DNA from: Anthropogastromicrobium aceti
GTDB lineage: Bacteria > Bacillota > Clostridia > Lachnospirales > Lachnospiraceae
Direction: 5' to 3' (one strand)
NCBI RefSeq assembly: GCF_025567095.1
Contig: NZ_JAOQJH010000004.1
DNA length: 64,000 bases
Shown here: in pieces, positions 1 through 8,305 of the stretch
How the letters are laid out: the number at the start of each line of letters is the position of its first letter
Position numbering within the stretch: the first letter of the stretch is position 1
Notes under the pieces: generated by a model
The model's database searches: none
The model's input: the letters and a program-made list of their open reading frames with translations, nothing else
What the model was told of the DNA's origin: nothing
Made by a program: the position numbers and the translations under genes

Positions 1-2
1 AA

Positions 3-350
3 TTTGAGCCAAGCCGCGTGTGGGAGATGCCGCGAAAGACAATTGCCGAATATGCATTAAACCATGGTGCAGACCGTGTATACTGTTCACTCACTGTTTG
101 GCGTTTGGCTGATTATAATGTTCAGGTTGGCTACGAGGCAGCAATTCAGCATTCGCCGCTTCGCATCCTATATGATGATTTTGTTGTAAAAGAGGATAGC
201 AGAAACGGCGGATATGCGATCACTGAAATTGTCACATTGAATAACCAGATGAGCCTGTTAGACTATGGAACTGTGAGAACCCAATCGAATTTAGTGTGGG
301 AAAAAATCGGTGGAATCGCTCATTTTGTTGGTGAGGAAGGAGAAGAGTGA
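3..350 (+). CDS. Unknown protein, C-terminal part (5' end outside window)
   Basis: The reading frame is open from the first complete codon at position 3 to a TGA at 348-350, so this is the last 115 residues of a gene that begins upstream. A GTG at 18 could in principle start it, but there is no ribosome site before it. The fragment is soluble-looking, with no membrane segment, repeats or cysteine cluster. I do not recognise a family. It ends ten bases from the convergent pdxT gene, so it is not part of the pyridoxal operon. Confidence 0.6.
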   Translation, partial: FEPSRVWEMPRKTIAEYALNHGADRVYCSLTVWRLADYNVQVGYEAAIQHSPLRILYDDFVVKEDSRNGGYAITEIVTLNNQMSLLDYGTVRTQSNLVWEKIGGIAHFVGEEGEE

Positions 351-359
351 ATTTTCACT

Positions 360-971
360 TTATGCTACTTTGATAGAATCTTTCACGCAGTCAAGAAACG
401 CCTGATGAATGCGTGTGTCTGGATCCAATTCCGGATGAAATGCAAATGCAAACTGATTCTTGTAGCGTACTCCCACGATACGGTTATTCACAACGGCAAG
501 GATTTGACCATTACCAGAAGCAAGTGCATCCTTATCCATTTCTACAACGTATGGTGCGCGGATAAAGGTCATTGGGACAGCACCTATGCCTGCGACATCT
601 GCTTTTGCATGAAAACTTGCTAATTGTCTTCCGTAAGCATTTCTTCTGACGCGGACAGGCAGTGTGTCAAAATATGAATCTGGCTGCCCAGCAATTTGTC
701 CATCAATAGCAGAGGCTAAAAGAATCATTCCTGCGCAGGTCGCAAGGACTGGAAGACCGTCCTCGATCTGCTTTTTTATTGTGTCAAACATGCCAAGCTC
801 ACGAAGGAGCTTTCCCTGAACGGTACTCTCGCCGCCCGGAAGAATCAATCCGTCATAATGCTTTTTTAAATCCTCCGCCTGACGCAGTTCTATGCAGTCT
901 GCGCCGAGAGAGCGAATCATTTTTTCATGCTCTGCAAAGGCACCCTGCAGAGCGAGAACTGCAATTGTCAT
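360..971 (-). CDS. pdxT: Pyridoxal 5'-phosphate synthase, glutaminase subunit PdxT
   Basis: Class I glutamine amidotransferase of the DXP-independent vitamin B6 pathway. It releases ammonia from glutamine and channels it to PdxS. Length (203 aa) is normal. Visible motifs are the N-terminal MTIAVLALQGAFAEH signature, the PGGEST oxyanion segment near residue 46-50, the nucleophile Cys79 in LATCAGM, and a C-terminal FHPEL that holds the His/Glu of the triad. The start codon overlaps the stop of pdxS by one base, so the two genes are translationally coupled. No sign of damage. Confidence 0.97.
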   Translation of the reverse strand: MTIAVLALQGAFAEHEKMIRSLGADCIELRQAEDLKKHYDGLILPGGESTVQGKLLRELGMFDTIKKQIEDGLPVLATCAGMILLASAIDGQIAGQPDSYFDTLPVRVRRNAYGRQLASFHAKADVAGIGAVPMTFIRAPYVVEMDKDALASGNGQILAVVNNRIVGVRYKNQFAFAFHPELDPDTRIHQAFLDCVKDSIKVA

Positions 972-1870
972 TATTTACCTCTTTCTGCCATTAAAAGTGC
1001 GATTTCCTGTTCATTGATTCCGACCATAGCCTCACCTAAATCAGCGGAAAGCTCAGCGATCATCTTTGCATCTGTATAATTGGTGACAGCCTTTACGATT
1101 GCGGCGGCACGCTTTGCCGGATTGCCAGACTTAAAGATACCAGAGCCAACAAATACACCCTCAGCGCCAAGCTGCATCATAAGTGCTGCATCAGCAGGAG
1201 TAGCCACACCGCCTGCAGCAAAGTTTACAACAGGGAGACGGCCATTATTGTGAACATATAAAATAAGATCATACGGAACCTGCAGCACCTTTGCAGCTTC
1301 AAACAGCTCATCCTCACGCATAGATGTCAGCTTTTGGATTTCGCTGTTCATCTTTCTCATATGACGAACAGCCTGTACGATATCGCCAGTTCCAGGTTCA
1401 CCCTTGGTACGAATCATAGAAGCGCCCTCGTTGATGCGGCGAAGTGCCTCGCCCAAATCCTTAGCACCGCAGACAAACGGAACACGGAAATTTCTCTTAT
1501 TTATATGGTATACATCATCAGCCGGTGAAAGAACCTCACTCTCATCAATGTAGTCGATGTCGATTGCCTCGAGTACCTGCGCCTCAACAAAATGACCGAT
1601 ACGGCATTTAGCCATAACAGGGATGGAAACAGCTTCCTGAATGCCGCGAATCATCTTCGGGTCGCTCATACGGGAAACACCGCCAGCTGCGCGGATATCA
1701 GCCGGGATACGCTCAAGTGCCATAACAGCACAAGCACCAGCAGCCTCCGCAATGCGTGCCTGTTCAGGTGTTGTAACATCCATAATAACGCCGCCCTTTA
1801 GCATCTGGGCCAGCTCCTTATTTAATTTATAACGTTCAGTTGCAGTAACGGAAGTATTTGTTGTATCCAT
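971..1870 (-). CDS. pdxS: Pyridoxal 5'-phosphate synthase, synthase subunit PdxS
   Basis: TIM-barrel synthase that makes PLP from ribose 5-phosphate, glyceraldehyde 3-phosphate and ammonia supplied by PdxT. The protein (299 aa from MDTTNTSV) shows the conserved KGGVIMDV strand, MAKCRIGHFVEAQ with an active-site lysine, RTKGEPGTG, and the phosphate-binding GGVATPADAALMMQLGAEGVFVG stretch given here only in part. A longer frame reaches 1951, but a GGAG ribosome site just before the ATG at 1870 decides the start. It is the first gene of pdxST, and pdxR lies divergently upstream. Confidence 0.98.
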   Translation of the reverse strand: MDTTNTSVTATERYKLNKELAQMLKGGVIMDVTTPEQARIAEAAGACAVMALERIPADIRAAGGVSRMSDPKMIRGIQEAVSIPVMAKCRIGHFVEAQVLEAIDIDYIDESEVLSPADDVYHINKRNFRVPFVCGAKDLGEALRRINEGASMIRTKGEPGTGDIVQAVRHMRKMNSEIQKLTSMREDELFEAAKVLQVPYDLILYVHNNGRLPVVNFAAGGVATPADAALMMQLGAEGVFVGSGIFKSGNPAKRAAAIVKAVTNYTDAKMIAELSADLGEAMVGINEQEIALLMAERGK

Positions 1871-1993
1871 AGTGATATTCTCCTTTTCCAAAGCTTTACT
1901 TTTGCTTTGCCTTGCATTATACTGACAAAGTGGACATAAGAAAATCCCCAAAATAAATATATTCAGTAAGGTCAGATTGGAGAAAAAGATCAG
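1871..1993. promoter_or_regulatory. pdxS/pdxR divergent control region
   Basis: On the minus strand a perfect TATAAT (complement of 1916-1921) lies 46 bases before the pdxS start. The -35 position at 17 bases spacing (complement of 1939-1944, TTTTCT) is poor, which fits a promoter that needs an activator. The plus-strand string AAAGTGGACATA (1927-1938) resembles the AAAGTGG-type site reported for PdxR of Corynebacterium glutamicum, and lies between the -10 and -35 positions. PdxR binding here is inference. Confidence 0.5.
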
Positions 1994-3478
1994 ATGTTGA
2001 CATATAATTTAACCGCGACAGGGTCAGATTCACTTTATGAATCACTATATAAATGCATCAAAAACGACATTTTACAAGGGAAATTGTGCGCTGGTGAGAA
2101 ACTGCCATCAAAACGCAGTTTCGCGAAAAATCTGGGTATAAGTGTGATTACCGTGGAGAATGCCTACGGTCAGCTTTCAGATGAAGGTTATATTTATTCG
2201 ATGCCAAAACGTGGCTTTTATGTGTCAGATATTGATATGGTGGTGGCACGAGGCATTAACATGAAGGGTATTAGCCAAAGTGCAGACAGAAATATTTCTG
2301 GTGATAATTATATTTATGGTATGGAATCATTTAACGAGGCAGCTTCATCGTTAGCCAAGTCTTCTTACTTTGCTGACTTTTCAAGTAATCAGACTGACAG
2401 TGAGATTTTTCCATTTTCAATCTGGTCAAAAACAGTTAGAAGTGTATTAAATGATAATCAAATTCAGCTGATGATCAATTCACCGTGCGCAGGCATTTTG
2501 CCTCTTAGAAATGCCATAGCCCACTACTTAAGGGATTTTCGAGGTATGCAGGTGTTTTCACATCAGATAATCATTGGTGCCGGGACAGAATACCTCTACG
2601 GCCTTTTGATTCAGCTTCTTGGAAAGGATCTTATCTACGGTGTAGAAAATCCTGGCTATCATAAGATTGGAAAAATTTGTAAGAGCATGGATGTATCTTA
2701 TCGCCATGTTGATCTTGATGAAAATGGTGTTTCTATCCATGAGTTAGAAGAAAAAAAGATTGATATTATTCATACATCACCGTCACATCATTTTCCAACA
2801 GGAATAGTAATGCCAGTCAGCCGCCGCTATGAGCTACTCGGCTGGGCTGCGAAAAAAAAGCAGCATTATATAATAGAAGATGATTATGACAGTGAGCTTC
2901 GATTAAGCGGAAAGCCATTTCCGACATTGCAAAGCATTGATGTTTCAGGAAAGGTTATCTATATGAACACCTTTACAAAAACACTTGCATCCACGGTGCG
3001 CATCAGTTATATGGTGCTGCCTGAGGATTTGGCAAAGCGTTTTTATAGTGAACTATCCTTTTATTCATGTACCGTATCCAATTTCGAGCAGTACACATTG
3101 GCACAATTTATGGAAAATGGAAGTTTTGAAAAGCATATAAATAGACTGAGAAATTATTATCAGAACAAGCGAGATGCGATCCTAAAAGAGCTAAAAAGCG
3201 GTTCAATCGGAAAATATATCACGATACAAGAGGAAGAAGCAGGAGTGCATTTTCTTATGCATATCCAGTCGGACTGCACAGAGGCAGAGATTGTCGAAAA
3301 GGCAAAGGCAGGCGGAGTAAAGCTAGATCCGCTGTCGCGCTACTACATAAAGAACACAGAAAAGCATGAACAAAACGGACAGGAGAATCCGTATGAGAAT
3401 ACTTATGTAATGAATTATTCTTCCGTCAATATGGAAAACATAAAGAAAGTCGTGCAGGTGCTGAGTCAACTAGGGTGA
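1994..3478 (+). CDS. pdxR: MocR-type transcriptional regulator of PLP synthesis (PdxR)
   Basis: A 494-aa regulator with an N-terminal GntR-type winged helix (about residues 8-75, with LPSKRSFAKNLGISVITVENAY as the recognition helix region) and a C-terminal fold-type I aminotransferase domain (about 120-490). The PLP-binding lysine is in the segment NTFTKTLASTVRISYMV, and a DDYDSEL motif precedes it. Such proteins sense PLP and usually activate pdxST. Divergence from pdxST strongly supports PdxR rather than another MocR. A GGAG lies 11 bases before the ATG. Confidence 0.92.
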   Translation: MLTYNLTATGSDSLYESLYKCIKNDILQGKLCAGEKLPSKRSFAKNLGISVITVENAYGQLSDEGYIYSMPKRGFYVSDIDMVVARGINMKGISQSADRNISGDNYIYGMESFNEAASSLAKSSYFADFSSNQTDSEIFPFSIWSKTVRSVLNDNQIQLMINSPCAGILPLRNAIAHYLRDFRGMQVFSHQIIIGAGTEYLYGLLIQLLGKDLIYGVENPGYHKIGKICKSMDVSYRHVDLDENGVSIHELEEKKIDIIHTSPSHHFPTGIVMPVSRRYELLGWAAKKKQHYIIEDDYDSELRLSGKPFPTLQSIDVSGKVIYMNTFTKTLASTVRISYMVLPEDLAKRFYSELSFYSCTVSNFEQYTLAQFMENGSFEKHINRLRNYYQNKRDAILKELKSGSIGKYITIQEEEAGVHFLMHIQSDCTEAEIVEKAKAGGVKLDPLSRYYIKNTEKHEQNGQENPYENTYVMNYSSVNMENIKKVVQVLSQLG

Positions 3479-3550
3479 CAGGTGCGGTGGCTCATTTACT
3501 TTCCCGGTGGCTTGGAAGTAAAAAACACTTAGATTTGCAGACTATTCGAT

Positions 3551-3589
3551 TTATTATACTCATAAGAAAGTAACTTATGAGTATAATAA
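3551..3589. repeat. Perfect 16-bp inverted repeat between convergent genes
   Basis: TTATTATACTCATAAG (3551-3566) and its exact reverse complement (3574-3589) are separated by seven bases. It sits between the convergent pdxR and GH51 genes, where a bidirectional terminator would be expected, but neither strand has a clear U-tract. It could be an mRNA 3'-end stabiliser, a terminator of unusual form or a protein-binding palindrome. Confidence 0.6.
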
Positions 3590-3606
3590 TCGGAGATAAG
3601 CATTGC

Positions 3607-6054
3607 TTATTTTTTCTTTAATTTTAATACATTGACGGAAAGACCTGGGGCAGTAAAGGTAAAACATCTGCCAGCACCAGTTAACATTGTTGTTGTATCA
3701 TGAACTTGGTCTGGATTGTCAAGGGAGTTTTCAAAATCAGCTTTTCCAGTGAGCTGCGAAACCTCATACTCTGATTTTACATCACAATCTATTGAAATGC
3801 AGACTGGATCATCTGTCTCGGAGAAGTTGACAATTTTTATTATTACACTATCGTCAGTATCAGTCGTGACAGAACACATAGATTGATAATGCGGCAGTTC
3901 AACAGTATCGATAAGTTTACCATTTAGATATAGACTGACTGCAGTTTTTGTAAGCTCATAGTGAAACTCATTATATTCCCCATAACGAAGTGAAATTTGT
4001 TTTGGCTCTGAATATTGAGTAAGGGAAATGCCGCCGCGATAGAGAGCAGCAGTATTGCCTTCAACAATCCAGCGCAGAGGCTCTAGATTAAAAAGCATCC
4101 ATGGATCCTTTGGATTCGGATCAGTTCGGTCATAATAGCTGAATGGCTTTGGTGAACACAACATACCAACACCGATTCGTTTTCCTTTTTCAGCCAAAAT
4201 TTGAACAGTAAAGCTGCCTTCGCGGCTTTCTACATCATTACCTAGAGCAATGCCAGGTAAAATTTGACTTCGAATTGACTGATTAGTAAATTCATCGGCA
4301 TCATTTTCCTGTAAAACATATGAATCATTGTCCTGTATGGCTTTTCCATGCAGGCTTTTTGTTGGAAAAACAGGTATACTATTGAAAACAGCATTTTTCC
4401 AGGTTAATCCACAATCACCGTTGATGACAGGAAGACCATGCATAGATAGATAAATTTTTTCGCAGGATTCTTTGGAGGAAACTACCATGTCACCGCGATT
4501 CGCACCAAATAGTTTGAAACAATAGTAGCTTGGAATAACATAGCTTCTGCTATTATCAAACATTATGAGATTTGGATACCAAGATTGATAATGAACGTGG
4601 GAAAATAGTGGAGCATAAGAACAAAGCTTTACAACATCTTGATTTCGTTCAAAACCAACCATAAACATAGCTTCTGAGATTGCAGCGCGCAGCTGTCCCT
4701 CATAAGTTTGGTTTACTGCAAATTCACCGACAAAAATGTTGGGATTCTTGCGGCTGTAGTCATCATAAATATCAATATTTTCTGCAAAAAATTCAGGCAT
4801 ATTGTAATAATGATCATCTACAATATCTGTTTTTATTGTTTCGCTTCTTGTGTTGGAGACAATAATGATCTGAGGATAGCGTTCAAGCACAGCTTCTCGA
4901 ATGCGATTAAAGCAAGCCTCATATTCAGGACCACTATTTTCATTGCCAATCTCTAGATATTTAAGGGAAAACGGTTCTGGATGACCCATTTTTGCACGCA
5001 GACTACCCCAATGTGTTTGGCTTGAACCAAGTGCATATTCTAAGGCATTTAAGGTATCGTTGATAGCAAACTGCATTTGAGCTTCGTTGAAATAATAAGG
5101 ACCGCGTCCCTGACAAGTCATACCACAGTTGCACACATAAAGAGCAGAAAGCTTTAAATCCTCACATAACTGCAGATACTCATGGAATCCCAGACCATTT
5201 GTAGTTCGATAGTGCCAAAGAAGCCAGTGGCTTGGACGTTCCCAAACGGGACCGACAGTATTACAGAAAAACATAGCTGTTTCAAGTGTAAAGCCTTCTA
5301 CGATGCAGCCGCCTGGAAAACGCAAGAATGAAGGATGCATTTGTTCAAGCTTTTCTGCAAGATCCTTGCGAAGTCCGTGACCGTGAAATGTTTCTGCAGG
5401 CATAAGAGAACAAAAGCCAAGGTAAAGGGTTCCTTTTTCCTGACATTGAATGGAGAAAGTAGCATTTCTTGCTGTTTCAGTGGCCAGAAATTGTGCATCA
5501 TAGCGTTTCCAATTAGCATCGTTTATGATGATATCGCTGCTGCAGGATGTTTGATTATTTATTTGAATGGATACCGTCAGATGCAGTGTTTGTTCTGATT
5601 TTGCAAACAGATAGAAATTATATGTATCTCCTTTTTCTTGATTAATGCCATTATATCCGACGTTATAGATTTTGCCATTTTCCTCAAAATCAACTTGAAG
5701 AGAAACGCGCCGATTATCATTGAGTGTATTATCTTTATTAAGCTGCATGTCTGCATTTTCGGAATACCAGGCAGGAATTGTGGTTGGTGCAATTTTTTGT
5801 GATGCGATCCAGTCATTCATTCCCTCGCCATTGTTGAACTCATCAATCCATCCTGTTGGAGAAGTAAATGTTTTGCCATTATCGTTTGTGATACAGCCAT
5901 CGGGAAGCAGAGAATCCTCAAAGGAACGATTACGAAGCATCTCTGGATACAAGCCGCCGTCACCAGCATGGCTGATATCTTCAAAAAATAAGCCGTATAG
6001 ATCTGGAGCAACAGGAAAACGTTTTTCCTGCGTTGAAATAGTAAGTTGACTCAT
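3607..6054 (-). CDS. Alpha-L-arabinofuranosidase, GH51
   Basis: Retaining glycosidase that removes arabinofuranose side chains from arabinoxylan, arabinan or arabinogalactan oligosaccharides. The N-terminus carries the GH51 signature YGLFFEDISHAGDGGLYPE (about residues 20-38). Residues 65-215 look like a carbohydrate-binding beta-sandwich, and the TIM barrel follows. The acid/base is Glu372 in EIGNENSG and the likely nucleophile is Glu444 in VGEFAV. At 815 aa it belongs to the longer GH51 architecture. No signal peptide, so it is probably cytoplasmic. AAGGAGG precedes the start. It is divergent from the GH120-like gene and likely co-regulated with it. Confidence 0.93.
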   Translation of the reverse strand: MSQLTISTQEKRFPVAPDLYGLFFEDISHAGDGGLYPEMLRNRSFEDSLLPDGCITNDNGKTFTSPTGWIDEFNNGEGMNDWIASQKIAPTTIPAWYSENADMQLNKDNTLNDNRRVSLQVDFEENGKIYNVGYNGINQEKGDTYNFYLFAKSEQTLHLTVSIQINNQTSCSSDIIINDANWKRYDAQFLATETARNATFSIQCQEKGTLYLGFCSLMPAETFHGHGLRKDLAEKLEQMHPSFLRFPGGCIVEGFTLETAMFFCNTVGPVWERPSHWLLWHYRTTNGLGFHEYLQLCEDLKLSALYVCNCGMTCQGRGPYYFNEAQMQFAINDTLNALEYALGSSQTHWGSLRAKMGHPEPFSLKYLEIGNENSGPEYEACFNRIREAVLERYPQIIIVSNTRSETIKTDIVDDHYYNMPEFFAENIDIYDDYSRKNPNIFVGEFAVNQTYEGQLRAAISEAMFMVGFERNQDVVKLCSYAPLFSHVHYQSWYPNLIMFDNSRSYVIPSYYCFKLFGANRGDMVVSSKESCEKIYLSMHGLPVINGDCGLTWKNAVFNSIPVFPTKSLHGKAIQDNDSYVLQENDADEFTNQSIRSQILPGIALGNDVESREGSFTVQILAEKGKRIGVGMLCSPKPFSYYDRTDPNPKDPWMLFNLEPLRWIVEGNTAALYRGGISLTQYSEPKQISLRYGEYNEFHYELTKTAVSLYLNGKLIDTVELPHYQSMCSVTTDTDDSVIIKIVNFSETDDPVCISIDCDVKSEYEVSQLTGKADFENSLDNPDQVHDTTTMLTGAGRCFTFTAPGLSVNVLKLKKK

Positions 6055-6234
6055 GATAAAACCTCCTTATATATTTGTGTTACAGTCTATATAAACAGTA
6101 ACATAGTTACATAGTAATACAACAAAAGTATAAAATAATACATTCTAAAATGATAAAAATAGTAGTACTATATGCTATAGTTTAACGTTTTTCTTATAAT
6201 AAATCAAGTACAAAATATCAAAAAGGAGGAAAAA
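6055..6234. promoter_or_regulatory. Divergent promoter region GH51 / GH120-like, with palindrome
   Basis: AT-rich 180-bp region. GTAACATAGTTAC (6098-6110) is a GTAAC/GTTAC inverted repeat with a 3-base centre, and related TAAC/GTAAT strings lie just beside it, so it is a candidate operator for the divergent glycosidase pair. A TATAAT occurs at 6195-6200 on the plus strand, 35 bases before the GH120-like start, but I see no good -35 partner. Ribosome sites are strong on both sides (AAGGAGG). Confidence 0.4.
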
Positions 6235-8193
6235 ATGAAAAAAGATATTATGTCAGTACTTCCAGATGGAAGTGAATTTGTCAGCTGGGAAATGCCGTGT
6301 AGTTATGATACGGTGATTCATGTAAATCCAGCGCATAAGATGAGTGCAGACAATAATGATGGAAGCAGTGAGGCACCACTAAAAACAATTTCAGAGGCTG
6401 CAAGGCGTGCTGTGGCAGGTACAAAGGTTGTTATTCATCAGGGTACTTATCGCGAATGTGTTCGTCCTCAGGCTGGAGGAGAGGGACCAGAAAAAATGGT
6501 TTTATATGAAGCTGCAGGGGATGGAGATGTTGTTATAAAAGCTTCGGAAGAAGTGACTGAGTTTGAAAAAAGTACGGGCTGGATAATGGGAGAAATAGAA
6601 GGTGAGGAAAAAACTCCGATAATTTGGTGTCATCATTTAAACCCAGAGCAATTTAAAGGATATAATCCGTTTTGCGCAGTTAATATTTTGCATGACAGGT
6701 TATTTATTGAGTATGATAAAACAGATATGACACCATATTTAAATCGAAGAGGCATGGTATTTTGTGATGGAAAACCACTTGTACAGGTAGCACTTTATCG
6801 TCAGATGACAGAACAGCCAGGAAGCTATTGGGTAGAAGCAAATGGTCAGACGATACATTTTCGACTGGAAAATGATGAAGACCCGAGAATGCATACGATT
6901 GAACTTACATGCCGAGAGCAATGTTTTGCACCTGAGATTCCATTTCTTTCATATATTCATGTTAAAGGAATCACTTGTGCACATGCAGCGATGGGAGCAC
7001 CAGTTCCGCAACGTGGAGCTCTTTCATGCATGCGGGGTCATCATTGGATTATTGAGAACTGTACAATTGACTGGTCAAATGCAGTTGGAATTGATATTGG
7101 AAATGAATGCTGGCATCATGATATTTTACCGGATCAACAAATCGGATACACAATTATTAGAGGATGTCATATCAAGGATGTTGGTGTTTGCGGAATTGCA
7201 GGATTATTTGCAGAGCATGTGCTTATAGAGGACAATTTAATCGAAGGAACAGGATGGCAGAAAATGGAATTGTCCTGGGAAGCTGCGGGCATAAAACTGC
7301 ATAACAGTGTGGGAAGTCTGTTTCGTCGTAATATTTTTAAACGAACATATCGTGCCGATCATTTGTGGCTTGATTGCGGAAATGAAAATAACCGAATTAC
7401 ACAAAATTTGTTTCTAGATGGTATTGAGCAAAGAGAGGCAGTTTTTATTGAGTGCAGCAGAGATGAGACAAACTTGATTGATAACAATATTTTCTGGAAC
7501 ATAGAGGGCAGGTTTGACCAAGAAAAAATCCCGAAGGAGCCTGGTTCAAGTGGCTGGTATAAGTTGCGTGAACACGATGTGGTAAATGGATATGGTGTGT
7601 ATGGTGAAGGAACTGATCATCTGTATCTTTCTAATAATTTCTTTGGAAAGTGCAGAGGTTCTGGATATTTTGCAAAGCCAGTTTCATTTCGCATGGAGCA
7701 GGATATGATGCGAGGCGGAACGGGACGTGATACTAGAATTTTTAACAATTTTTTCTATGAATGTGGTCAGTCTGCGATTACATTTCCTACACAGCATAAT
7801 GAGGCAGAAAATAACTGTTATGCAAATCAGCCTTCTGGATATTTGCGTGTAATGTATCCAGAACCAGAGGTATGCTTGGATTTAAAAACATGGAAGGAAT
7901 TTTATGGTTTTGATCAAAATGGACAGACTGCCTGGGTTTCTGTTAAGGTGGATACTGAGGCATACACCATTACATTTGATGAGGCAGCTAAAAAGCCGGT
8001 CTTTTTCCGTGGACAGGAAAAGAGAATAAATCTGATAGACAACGCAGAGAAGTTAAAGCCAGTATCAACAAATACACTCACAGCAGGAGATTTCTTTGGG
8101 GAAGCTAGAGGAGAACAAAGTTTTCCAGGACCATTTACATCAATAGAAAACAAAAAGGTTTATTCTATTGACCCAAGAAAAAAGATTTATTAA
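6235..8193 (+). CDS. Right-handed beta-helix glycosidase, GH120-like (probable beta-xylosidase)
   Basis: A 652-aa protein with a parallel beta-helix fold: many N/D-rich coils such as IIENCTIDWSNAVGIDIGNE and LIEDNLIEGTG. The order of segments matches the GH120 beta-xylosidase XylC of Thermoanaerobacterium: GTYRECVRP start, an inserted beta-sandwich region (about 110-240), then the helix. The two GH120 catalytic residues appear in equivalent places and motifs: Asp380 in LWLDCGNENN and Glu406 in VFIECSRDE (Asp382 and Glu405 in XylC). No signal peptide. Strong AGGAGG ribosome site. Paired with the GH51 arabinofuranosidase, it would finish arabinoxylan oligosaccharides. A generic beta-helix lyase or epimerase is the alternative. 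Confidence 0.75.
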   Translation: MKKDIMSVLPDGSEFVSWEMPCSYDTVIHVNPAHKMSADNNDGSSEAPLKTISEAARRAVAGTKVVIHQGTYRECVRPQAGGEGPEKMVLYEAAGDGDVVIKASEEVTEFEKSTGWIMGEIEGEEKTPIIWCHHLNPEQFKGYNPFCAVNILHDRLFIEYDKTDMTPYLNRRGMVFCDGKPLVQVALYRQMTEQPGSYWVEANGQTIHFRLENDEDPRMHTIELTCREQCFAPEIPFLSYIHVKGITCAHAAMGAPVPQRGALSCMRGHHWIIENCTIDWSNAVGIDIGNECWHHDILPDQQIGYTIIRGCHIKDVGVCGIAGLFAEHVLIEDNLIEGTGWQKMELSWEAAGIKLHNSVGSLFRRNIFKRTYRADHLWLDCGNENNRITQNLFLDGIEQREAVFIECSRDETNLIDNNIFWNIEGRFDQEKIPKEPGSSGWYKLREHDVVNGYGVYGEGTDHLYLSNNFFGKCRGSGYFAKPVSFRMEQDMMRGGTGRDTRIFNNFFYECGQSAITFPTQHNEAENNCYANQPSGYLRVMYPEPEVCLDLKTWKEFYGFDQNGQTAWVSVKVDTEAYTITFDEAAKKPVFFRGQEKRINLIDNAEKLKPVSTNTLTAGDFFGEARGEQSFPGPFTSIENKKVYSIDPRKKIY

Positions 8194-8223
8194 ACTATAA
8201 ATGAAAAATATTTTCAATAACTA

Positions 8224-8252
8224 TTTTCAAATCCATCGTGAATTGCTATAAT
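8224..8252 (+). promoter_or_regulatory. Promoter of feoAB
   Basis: TTTTCA (8224-8229), 17-base spacer, TATAAT (8247-8252), 53 bases before the feoAB start. No convincing Fur-box palindrome was found by eye. Confidence 0.55.
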
Positions 8253-8305
8253 GGCTTCTGAAAAAGACATCAAAGTCGATATATTCACAAAGGAAGTGAC
8301 ATAAT

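Noticed and set aside
3480..3520. GGTGGCT repeated twice after pdxR.
   Set aside because: Only seven bases, no structure and no link to a gene.
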